DNA of 64,000 bases, from NCBI RefSeq assembly GCF_011927665.1, contig NZ_JAATJA010000004.1, positions 176,878 to 240,877 of the forward strand, given 5' to 3'. The position numbers and the translations under genes were made by a program. Source of the DNA: Desulfobaculum xiamenense (GTDB lineage Bacteria; Desulfobacterota; Desulfovibrionia; Desulfovibrionales; Desulfovibrionaceae). The notes under the pieces were generated by a model that was not told the DNA's origin, made no database searches, and worked only from the letters and a program-made list of their open reading frames with translations. Below, one piece after another: positions 56,621-64,000 of the stretch (its first letter is position 1; each line of letters begins with the position of its first letter).

Positions 56621-56652
56621 GCGGCCCGGCGGGTACCCGCCGGGCCGCTTTC
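56621..56652 (+). terminator. Terminator after the chemoreceptor gene
   Basis: Fully palindromic GCGGCCCGGCGGG-TA-CCCGCCGGGCCGC followed by TTTCG, 28 bases past the stop. Confidence 0.85.
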
Positions 56653-56697
56653 GCGTTGTGTCGCGTCTCGCGGTGCGGCGTGATCGGCGCTGTGGCC

Positions 56698-56896
56698 TGC
56701 CGTATCGTTCATTGCAGCATGCAAGCCGTAGGCTCCGCCGGCCAAGGGGCCGCTGGCCCCCTGGACCCCCGATATGCGATGGGCGTGGGTGCTCTTGGTG
56801 CGTCGTGCGGCTTTGTATGACGAAGCCCTAGTGAGGATTGTCAAGGGGGTCACCCCCTTGACCGGGTCCGGGCAGCGCCCGGCCGCCGGAGGCGTC
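56698..56896 (+). repeat. Intergenic repeat, copy C
   Basis: Nearly identical to copy B over about 190 bases, including the CAAGGGGGT-C-ACCCCCTTG dyad and the GGGCAGCGCCC hairpin at the end. It sits between the convergent chemoreceptor and ftsY genes, between two terminators. Confidence 0.88.
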
Positions 56897-56899
56897 AAA

Positions 56900-56936
56900 A
56901 AAAACGGCCCCGTTCGCGTCGCGAGCGGGGCCGTTT
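56900..56936 (-). terminator. Terminator after ftsY
   Basis: AAAACGGCCCCG / CGGGGCCGTTTT hairpin, with A and T runs on both sides so it can work in either direction. Confidence 0.9.
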
Positions 56937-56960
56937 TGGTTCGTGATGATTCCGGTTCGG

Positions 56961-58448
56961 CTAGGAGAGCAGGGCGGTGGCGAAGTCTTTGCCGTTGAAG
57001 GGGCGCAGGTCTTCCATCTTTTCGCCGAGGCCGATGTAGGTGATCGGGATGCCGTGCTGGAGGGCGATGGCCACGACCACGCCGCCCTTGGCGGTGCCGT
57101 CGAGCTTGGTGAGGATGATTTCGTCGATGCCTGCCGCGTCGGCGAAGAGCTTCACCTGCGACAGGGCGTTCTGGCCGGTGGTGGCGTCGAGCACCAGCAC
57201 GCTGCGGTGCGGCGCGCCGGGGTGCTTTTTCCCGAGGACGTTGCGGATTTTGGTCAACTCGGCCATGAGGTCCACCTTGGTGTGCAGGCGACCAGCTGTG
57301 TCCACGAAGACCATGTCGTAGCCGTCGCGCAGGGCTATATCCACGGCCTCGAAGGCCACGGCGGCCGGGTCCGCGCCCTCGCCCTTGCCGAAGAAGCCCG
57401 CGCCCACGCGCTCGGCCCAGACCTGAAGCTGCTCCATGGCTGCGGCACGGAAGGTGTCGCCAGCGGCGACGAGGACCTTCTTGCCCTGCATCTGCGCGCG
57501 GTGGGCGAGCTTGGCGATGGTGGTGGTCTTGCCCGCGCCGTTGACGCCGATCATGAGTACGACTTCGGGCGGGTTCACGGCGGTGATGCGGCGCTCGGTG
57601 CGGAAGACCTCTTCCAGCTCCTCGCGCATGAGGTCCTTGAACGCGGAGGTCTCGGTGACGCCCGCCTTGCGCACGCGTTCGCGCAGGTTGGCGATGAGCT
57701 TCGCGGTGGCCTCGTAGCCCACGTCGGCCATGATGAGGATTTCTTCCAGTTCGTCCCAGAAGGCGTCGTCCATGGTCTCGTGGGCGGACAGCAGGCCTTC
57801 GATGCGGCGCGAGATGCGTTCCTTGGTCTTTTCGAGGCCTTCGGAAAGCTTGAGGAACAGGCGGTTGCGCTCGTCCTCCTCGTCCTCCAGCTCAAGGGCG
57901 AGGGCAAGGCGATACTGGAGTTCCGACCGGAAGTCGGCGACATCCTCGTATTCCATCATGTCCAGCCACGAGTTGAAGCGGTCGCGGAAGTCGCGGGCCT
58001 CGGACTCGGGCGCGCCGAGGGCACGGAACAGGAAGGACAGGCGGGTGTCGAGCTCCGCCCCGCGCGTGGAGACGCCATCGAGGACGACGGAGAGCCATTC
58101 GGAAAGTTTCGGTTCCGCCTCGCGCAGGCGCAGGGTCAGTTCGCGCTGCCAGGGTTCCTCGGCGGTGAGCTTGTTTTCCTCGGGAGCTGCGTCCCGTTGG
58201 GGCGCGGCTGGTTCGGCGTCGGCATTGGGGACTTCGGCGGGAGCTGCGGGGGCTTCGACGGGAGTTTCGGCGGGTGCCGCTGCGGGCGTCGGCTCGGGTG
58301 CTGCTGCGGGCGTCGGCTCGGGTGCCGCTGTCGCTTCGGCCTCGGCGGGCATCTCGGGGGCGAGTGTCGCCTCGACGGCTTCCGGCGCGTCCTGCGGTTT
58401 CGTCGTGTCCTGCTTCTGCCAGAATTTCAGTTTGGAGAAAAAGCCCAT
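56961..58448 (-). CDS. ftsY: Signal-recognition-particle receptor FtsY
   Basis: 495-aa GTPase that docks SRP-ribosome complexes at the membrane. A short amphipathic N-terminus MGFFSKLKFWQ is followed by an Ala/Pro/Glu-rich acidic A domain (about 12-95), an N domain and the G domain with GVNGAGKTTT (about 300), DTFRAAAMEQL, DTAGRLHTKVDLMAEL and TKLDGTAKGG. ATG 58448 follows AAGGGG; the upstream open frame is not used. Divergent from asnS. Confidence 0.96.
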   Translation of the reverse strand: MGFFSKLKFWQKQDTTKPQDAPEAVEATLAPEMPAEAEATAAPEPTPAAAPEPTPAAAPAETPVEAPAAPAEVPNADAEPAAPQRDAAPEENKLTAEEPWQRELTLRLREAEPKLSEWLSVVLDGVSTRGAELDTRLSFLFRALGAPESEARDFRDRFNSWLDMMEYEDVADFRSELQYRLALALELEDEEDERNRLFLKLSEGLEKTKERISRRIEGLLSAHETMDDAFWDELEEILIMADVGYEATAKLIANLRERVRKAGVTETSAFKDLMREELEEVFRTERRITAVNPPEVVLMIGVNGAGKTTTIAKLAHRAQMQGKKVLVAAGDTFRAAAMEQLQVWAERVGAGFFGKGEGADPAAVAFEAVDIALRDGYDMVFVDTAGRLHTKVDLMAELTKIRNVLGKKHPGAPHRSVLVLDATTGQNALSQVKLFADAAGIDEIILTKLDGTAKGGVVVAIALQHGIPITYIGLGEKMEDLRPFNGKDFATALLS

Positions 58449-58686
58449 GTGGAAAACCCCTTGTTCGGTGGAAAGTATCTCTTCGGCGACGCGCGCCGGG
58501 GCAGTGCCCGGTGTGGCGGTCCGCGCAAAAATCGTATACAGCGAAGCCGTTGGCAAGGACGGCGCAGACATGTCCGGGTCCGTACTGTGATGCGGCTCGG
58601 GTTACTTTGCCCAGATGCCGGATTCCGTCAAGTGTGCGGAGCTCCGGACATGGCATCATAGAGAGAAAAGCGTGCAGGAGATGCAG

Positions 58687-60078
<1,392 letters not shown>

Positions 60079-60105
60079 CTTCCGTCAGCACGTCTGCGGA
60101 TGCAT

Positions 60106-60147
60106 GCGCCCCGGAACGCCAGTCGGTGTCCGGGGCGCTTCGTTTTT
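60106..60147 (+). terminator. Terminator after asnS
   Basis: GCGCCCCGG-N15-CCGGGGCGC followed by TTCGTTTTT. Confidence 0.9.
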
Positions 60148-60198
60148 CGAGGTTCGTTTCGTGCGCGAGCCGGGAGGATTGTCGACGGGGAGGGCAGG

Positions 60199-60381
60199 CT
60201 ATGGCTTGCGGCGTTCTGCCCCCGTGCGGCGGTCGTCGCCGGAACGACGCTCCGGGGTTGATCTGCGGTCGAATTCGCTCAGGTCATCCGTTATGGAGCG
60301 CCTGTCCTGAAAGCGGGATCGCCGGTCGTCGGAGCGGCGGTCGTTTTGGCGGCGGTCCGGGTGATTCGTATCGTTGGGCAT
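60199..60381 (-). CDS. Small Arg-rich repeat protein (60 aa)
   Basis: Short soluble protein of tandem DRRS/DRRQ-like units: DRRQNDRRSDDRRS near residues 9-22, then QDRRSI, FDRRST and PERRSGDDRRTG. Repeats of this kind occur at the tails of PilZ and other proteins, and the sequence is highly basic. ATG 60381 has GGAG upstream. It may be a real small gene, or the remnant of a larger one. Convergent with asnS. Confidence 0.5.
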   Translation of the reverse strand: MPNDTNHPDRRQNDRRSDDRRSRFQDRRSITDDLSEFDRRSTPERRSGDDRRTGAERRKP

Positions 60382-60498
60382 GGCGGGTCTCCGTTGTTTG
60401 GTGGACGATAGCACGATATCCTGCCGGGGAGGAAGCCCTTGGGTCGGGAATGCCTGATGGCAGGGTATTTTCGCGGGATTGCCTTGCGACATTCCATG

Positions 60499-60668
60499 AG
60501 ATTTCGTCCCGCAAAGCCACACGGCCCGCCAAGGGCAGACGGCCCATCGCATGTCGGGGGTCCAGGGGGCCAGCGGCCCCTTGGCCGGCGGAGCCTACGG
60601 CTTGCATGTGGCAAGGAACGATACGGCCCGTCACAGCGATGAGCCGCTGCGCGGGGCATGGCCTTCGG
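60499..60668 (-). repeat. Intergenic repeat, copy D
   Basis: Copy in the opposite orientation to A-C, with GGGGTCCAGGGGGCCAGCGG and CCGGCGGAGCCTACGGCTTG. Its left part is joined to GAGATTTCGTCCCGCAAAGCC, so the repeat's outer half differs from copies B and C. Confidence 0.85.
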
Positions 60669-60876
60669 CGACCGGGGCGCTGCCCCGGCCCCGGTCAAGG
60701 GCCGGGGGCCCTTAACAATCCCAACTTGGGCTTCGTCGCGCAAAGCCACTCGGCCCGCCAAGGGCAGACGGCCCATCGCATGTCGGGGGTCCAGGGGCCC
60801 AGCGGCCCCTTGGCTGGCGGAGCCTGCGTCTCGCATGCGGCAACGAACGATACGGCCCGTCACAGCGATGAGCCGC
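60660..60876 (-). repeat. Intergenic repeat, copy E, tandem with copy D
   Basis: Second copy in the same orientation, directly adjoining copy D. It starts with CCTTCGGCGACCGGGGC and contains GGGGCGCTGCCCC and the shared GGTCCAGGGGCCCAGCGGCC core. Ends with ACGATACGGCCCGTCACAGC, as copy D does. Confidence 0.85.
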
Positions 60877-61002
60877 TTGACAGCCGCCCACGATGGACGT
60901 AGTGAGGTGACAGAAGCTGGTTGTTTGTTCAAACAGCCATGCTCAAGCCGGTCGATGATCGGTGTCATCATGACAGCAAGCGCCCAAGCGCATTGAATAT
61001 TT

Positions 61003-61097
61003 TGCCGGAACACGGCTCCCGGTGGAGCAGGCGACACGTGGCAGAGGTTGAACGATAATCCGTTGCTGTCCGCAAGGGCTATGCGGGTGTTCCGGCA
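61003..61097. ncRNA. Structured intergenic RNA candidate
   Basis: A perfect 11-bp dyad, TGCCGGAACAC (61003-61013) with GTGTTCCGGCA (61087-61097), encloses three smaller hairpins: GCTCC-CGGT-GGAGC (61016-61029), AACG-N6-CGTT (about 61051-61064), and CCGCA-AGGGCTA-TGCGG (about 61070-61086). It looks like a multibranch RNA, but I could not match it to tRNA, SRP, 6S, tmRNA or a known riboswitch. Strand is uncertain; a plus-strand terminator lies downstream at 61245. Confidence 0.4.
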
Positions 61098-61128
61098 GAA
61101 GACTCGCGACATTGGTTGAGTGCACACA

Positions 61129-61178
61129 CAGCGCGGCCCGTTGCGGCGCGAATATCGCGACGCAACGGGCCGCGCGTG
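61129..61178. other. Long GC inverted repeat
   Basis: GCGCGGCCCGTTGCG (61131-61145) and CGCAACGGGCCGCGC (61160-61174) form a 15-bp perfect dyad enclosing CGCGAATATCGCG. It lies between the structured candidate and the following terminator hairpin. Confidence 0.6.
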
Positions 61179-61244
61179 TTGGGTGCGCCATCCGTAGGTC
61201 CGCAGGGGCGCGCAATTTCCCGCGTTAAAGGCACCTCCTTGCAG

Positions 61245-61268
61245 AACCCCCGCCAAGGGGGTTTTCTG
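61245..61268 (+). terminator. Terminator-like hairpin in the intergenic region
   Basis: AACCCCC-GCCAA-GGGGGTT followed by TTCTGTT on the plus strand. No plus-strand protein gene precedes it, which supports an RNA transcript from the region upstream. Confidence 0.7.
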
Positions 61269-61313
61269 TTATCCGGAAGTCCGCGGCGCGGGAGCCTTGG
61301 CTGGGTGCGGGCG

Positions 61314-61342
61314 TTGACGGCTTGGTGCATAACGTTTAACAG
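61314..61342 (+). promoter_or_regulatory. Possible promoter of the TetR-type gene
   Basis: TTGACG (61314-61319), 17 bases, TAACAG (61337-61342). The A/T-rich AACGTT palindrome at 61331-61336 overlaps the spacer end and could be an autoregulatory site. Confidence 0.5.
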
Positions 61343-61455
61343 GTTGTTGCCCTGCAAACTGGGGTGCATCATGCGACGCATCGCGTCGCGGCGACGCCAT
61401 GCGGGGCTGCGGTTGGGCCGGAATCTGGGCAAAACGGAAAACTGTGGTAGGACGC

Positions 61456-62034
61456 ATGACTAAGAAAGAACTCTTGCTGGAGGCGGCCAAGGAACTCTTC
61501 GGAGTCCATGGCTATTCCGAGACCACATTCAAGAAGATTTCCGAACGCGCCGGAGTGGCCCTCGGGCTGCTGACGCATCACTACGGCAACAAGGAGAAGC
61601 TGTTTCTCGCCGCCGGAATGGATGTTCTCGACAATCTCATCTTCCAGTTGCGCGAGTCAGTCGACGGGGCAGAGACGGGCCTTGAGGCCGTGCAGCGCTT
61701 CGTCCGCAAGTATTTCGAATTTTCCGTCGATCCCGACGAACATTTCCTTGTGCTCATCCGCTGCTCTCCCTACAGCGACGTCAAGACTCGCGAAGACCGT
61801 GAGGAGATGGCCAGCAAGTTCACCGACGTGCTTGAAACCCTGAAGGCCTGCGTGGCCCGGGGCGTGGCCGACGGTTCCATCCGTGATCTGCCCGTCGAAC
61901 AGACCGCCATCGCCGTTCAGTGCAACCTTGTCGGTGGAGTGCGCACGCGTCTGCTCACGCCATATTATCCGGATACGCTCTACGACGACATCTGCGCGTT
62001 CGTCACCCGCAGTCTGTCCTCTGCCGCCTGCTAG
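61456..62034 (+). CDS. TetR/AcrR-family transcriptional regulator
   Basis: 192-aa regulator. N-terminal helix-turn-helix LLLEAAKELFGVHGYSETTFKKISERAGVALGLLTHHYGNKEKLF (about residues 5-50), then an all-helical ligand-binding domain with a Cys-containing loop (LIRCSPYS; LKACVARG) and a C-terminal Cys. ATG 61456 follows GTAGGA. No obvious target operon is adjacent; the next gene is a GGDEF protein. Confidence 0.9.
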   Translation: MTKKELLLEAAKELFGVHGYSETTFKKISERAGVALGLLTHHYGNKEKLFLAAGMDVLDNLIFQLRESVDGAETGLEAVQRFVRKYFEFSVDPDEHFLVLIRCSPYSDVKTREDREEMASKFTDVLETLKACVARGVADGSIRDLPVEQTAIAVQCNLVGGVRTRLLTPYYPDTLYDDICAFVTRSLSSAAC

Positions 62035-62059
62035 CTGGCAGTGTATTCCATGTCATCAG

Positions 62060-62093
62060 GACCCGGTTCCGCTTCGGCGGTGCCGGGTCTTTT
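62060..62093 (+). terminator. Terminator after the TetR-type gene
   Basis: GACCCGG-N16-CCGGGTC followed by T4. Confidence 0.85.
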
Positions 62094-62174
62094 GATTTCT
62101 GGACGATTTGCATTGCGTGATGTGATGGGTGAAAGTCCTTCGCACGCAGTGCGTTTCGCGGTCTATGGGACTTG

Positions 62175-62202
62175 TTGAATAATTGTGATGATGGCGTATA
62201 GG
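62175..62202 (+). promoter_or_regulatory. Promoter of the GGDEF gene
   Basis: TTGAAT (62175-62180), 16 bases, TATAGG (62197-62202), 51 bases before the ATG. Confidence 0.6.
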
Positions 62203-62252
62203 ATAAGAAAACAGATTGCTGTGTCCGTTGCATTGCTTTTCCGGAGGGTGTC

Positions 62253-63755
62253 ATGTCCTGCCGATCGTTCGCTGTTGCATGCGCGTTGCTTGCTGCGGTG
62301 GCCCTTGGGGCTGCGGCGGCCGTGAGTGTGTGCGCCATTGCCGAGCGTCCGGCACTGTCACGAGGATTCGTCGATGGAGGCGTGTCGGACGCGCGGCTTG
62401 GAAACGGGCTCGATGCATCGACCCATGTCGCGGCGCTCGTGTCCGGCAGTGGGGCGGCCGCTCTGCTGATCTTCATCGTCTGGACTGGGCAACTCCGGCA
62501 GCGCGAGGAGCATTATCGCGGGCTCATCGAAAATGGTGCGGACCTGATTATCGCCTTTGAGCCGTCGGGAAGCATTCGCTACCACAGCCCATCGTGCCGC
62601 GCCGTTTTGGGACGGGGTGGTCCCGATCTGGTTGGGCAGCAGGTTTACGAGCTGTTGCACGATGCGGATGTTCCTGTGCTGCGCGAGGCGGTGGATAGAC
62701 TCCTCGGTGGTGGCGGGACCCAGTGCGTGGTCCAGAGAATGAGCAACCCCGAGGGCGCAAGCCGGTCCTTCGAGGCGCATGTGTCCGTCATGCCGGATGG
62801 GGGCGGGCGGCAACTGGTGGTCCTCAACGCCCGTGACATCACGGCGCGCCTTGAGGCCGAAGAGCGTCTGCGCCGCAGCGAGGAGCGTTTTCAACTGGCC
62901 CTGCGGGCGTCCAACGTGGAGTTGTGGGAATACAATTTCGCGACTGGGCATTCCATCCTGCCCGAGATGCTCTACCAGACGCTGGGCTATGGGGATGGCG
63001 AGGGCCCTGCCCTTGCCGTGGACCTCGAATACATACATGAGAATGATCGTGCGGGCGTCTCGGATGCGCTGCTCGCTCATGTCGATGGACGTTCGCAGGT
63101 GTTCAAGGCTGATTTCAGGTTGCGCAGCCGGAGCGGCGAGTATGTGTGGGTGTCAGCCACGGGGCGCATGTTCGACAGGGATGGGGATGGAGAATTTGAG
63201 ACCTTCATCGGAATCATCCGCAATGTGGCATGGCGTAAGGAGCTTGAGGAGTCCCTGCGAACGCTGGCGACCCGCGACGGGCTGACCGGGCTGCATAATC
63301 GGGTTCATTTCATCAGCCTCGCCGAGCGTGAACTGGACCGCGCGGGGCGCTATCGACATCCATGCACGGTGCTCATGGTTGATGCCGACGACTTTAAGGC
63401 CGTGAACGACACCTACGGGCACGAGGCCGGGGATGCCGTGCTGTGCCGACTGGCCGAGACGGCGGTGCGCATGCTGCGCGACGTGGATATCGTGGGACGC
63501 ATCGGCGGGGAGGAGTTTGCCGCGCTGCTGCCGGAGACGGATGTCGAGGCGGCGGTGGTTGCGGCGGAGCGCGTGCGCGCCGCAGTGGATGCCCTGGCGG
63601 TGGAGACCGTCGCAGGGACGATCCGTTTTACGGTGAGCATTGGGGTAGCGACATTCGGCCCGCAGAGTGCGAGCCTCGAAGAGATGCTGCGCGTGGCCGA
63701 TGCGGCCTTGTACAAGGCTAAAAAGGAAGGGCGGAACCGGGTTGTCGTGGCGTAG
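62253..63755 (+). CDS. Membrane PAS-PAS-GGDEF diguanylate cyclase
   Basis: 500-aa protein. Two N-terminal hydrophobic segments (CALLAAVALGAAAAVSVCAIA near 10-30 and ALVSGSGAAALLIFIVWTG near 60-78) enclose a very short periplasmic loop. Two PAS domains (about 90-205 and 215-330) precede GGDEF, whose active site is GGEEF (RIGGEEFAALLPE, near residue 427) with an RDVD inhibitory site five residues before it; the enzyme should be active and product-inhibited. GGAGGG precedes the ATG. Confidence 0.92.
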   Translation: MSCRSFAVACALLAAVALGAAAAVSVCAIAERPALSRGFVDGGVSDARLGNGLDASTHVAALVSGSGAAALLIFIVWTGQLRQREEHYRGLIENGADLIIAFEPSGSIRYHSPSCRAVLGRGGPDLVGQQVYELLHDADVPVLREAVDRLLGGGGTQCVVQRMSNPEGASRSFEAHVSVMPDGGGRQLVVLNARDITARLEAEERLRRSEERFQLALRASNVELWEYNFATGHSILPEMLYQTLGYGDGEGPALAVDLEYIHENDRAGVSDALLAHVDGRSQVFKADFRLRSRSGEYVWVSATGRMFDRDGDGEFETFIGIIRNVAWRKELEESLRTLATRDGLTGLHNRVHFISLAERELDRAGRYRHPCTVLMVDADDFKAVNDTYGHEAGDAVLCRLAETAVRMLRDVDIVGRIGGEEFAALLPETDVEAAVVAAERVRAAVDALAVETVAGTIRFTVSIGVATFGPQSASLEEMLRVADAALYKAKKEGRNRVVVA

Positions 63756-63803
63756 GGAGGGAGACTTGACGCTATGAAGGCGGGTGAAGTGGCCCGGAGC
63801 AGG

Positions 63804-63836
63804 CGTGCCGTCGCGTTTGCGGCGGTGTTTTTCGTT
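63804..63836 (+). terminator. Terminator after the GGDEF gene
   Basis: TGCCGTCGC-GTTT-GCGGCGGTG hairpin (one G-T pair) followed by TTTTTCG. Confidence 0.8.
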
Positions 63837-63896
63837 TAAAAAGTTCTGTAAATATGGAATGTTAAGAAAACATGTCGATTTTGTTGCCAAAACCTG

Positions 63897-63925
63897 TTGA
63901 CGGCGGGGGCTGTTTTGCCTAGAAC
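63897..63925 (+). promoter_or_regulatory. Strong sigma-70 promoter, stable-RNA type
   Basis: TTGACG (63897-63902), 17 bases, TAGAAC (63920-63925), followed by a C-rich discriminator. The next 75 bases show no start codon context. A second TTGAC at 63996-64000, preceded by A-rich tracts resembling an UP element, begins another promoter at the window edge. Tandem promoters of this kind usually precede rRNA operons. Confidence 0.6.
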
Positions 63926-64000
63926 CGCCCTCCGCCGCACGGAAAAGGCAACAGCCACTCCGAAACGGCAATTTGAAAAAAGGTGAAAAAACGGGTTGAC

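Noticed and set aside
61003..61097. tRNA-Sec or 6S RNA
   Set aside because: The size and the GCTCC-CGGT-GGAGC arm recall tRNA-Sec, but there is no T-loop consensus and no UCA anticodon arm on either strand; 6S features could not be confirmed by eye.

Overview
The window is a high-GC chromosomal segment from a dissimilatory sulfate-reducing bacterium, most plausibly a member of the Desulfovibrionales. The evidence is a dsrA-dsrB pair of the Desulfovibrio type at the left edge and a small ferredoxin whose cysteine/aspartate pattern matches Desulfovibrio africanus ferredoxin III. The many two-component, chemotaxis and cyclic-di-GMP proteins also fit that group. I see no prophage, insertion sequence, CRISPR array or integron. 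Apart from a recurrent intergenic repeat (five copies), the gene content is core or lineage-specific chromosome.

Layout. 1-6905 (minus strand): dsrB (cut by the window edge), dsrA with a dyad-rich control region, a 115-aa orphan gene with its own promoter and terminator, a five-gene operon of poorly characterised proteins (YkgJ-type Cys-cluster protein, 122-aa protein, TPR protein, HEAT-like protein, 89-aa protein), and the 7Fe-type ferredoxin. 7125-9366: htrA/degP-like protease and htpX. 9669-11733 (plus): cobT and a methyltransferase. 11740-14361 (minus): a four-module metallo-beta-lactamase / cyclic-nucleotide-binding / hemerythrin protein. 14524-15723 (plus): two FlxA-like coiled-coil proteins, each behind a sigma-28 promoter. 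15815-20665 (minus): livFGMHK. 20945-22918 (plus): gmhA, an FmdB-type zinc ribbon and hemC. 23304-25895 (minus): GIY-YIG protein, prfC and a WRN-type exonuclease. 25990-31687 (minus): dppABCDF-type peptide importer with a long structured dppA leader. 32064-39475 (minus): two large tandem PAS-GAF-GGDEF-EAL proteins. 39541-42070: zinc ribbon, histidine kinase, glycosyltransferase. 42432-46890 (plus): tRNA-Val(GAC), then thrS-infC-rpmI-rplT-pheS. 47073-50460: arfB, then NifX-like, hypothetical, YchJ and YgjP-type genes, then mgtC. 50478-56593: cheX behind a cyclic-di-GMP-I riboswitch, facing two atypical histidine kinases and a chemoreceptor. 56961-63755: ftsY, asnS, a small Arg-rich protein, a structured-RNA candidate, a TetR regulator and a GGDEF protein. 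The final 160 bases look like a tandem stable-RNA promoter region.

Together the genes describe an anaerobe that respires sulfite (Dsr), imports amino acids and peptides, and devotes much coding to sensing oxygen/redox state and to the motility-versus-attachment decision: cyclic-di-GMP synthesis and breakdown, a cyclic-di-GMP riboswitch on a CheY-P phosphatase gene, a chemoreceptor, and flagellar-sigma-controlled coiled-coil proteins.

The least described elements are: the c-di-GMP riboswitch placed on cheX; the sigma-28-driven FlxA-like pair; the MBL-cNMP-hemerythrin fusion; the dsr-linked operon of unknown function; the structured intergenic region at 61003-61270; and infC with a probable AUA start inside thrS. 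All calls were made by reading the sequence; no database search was run.
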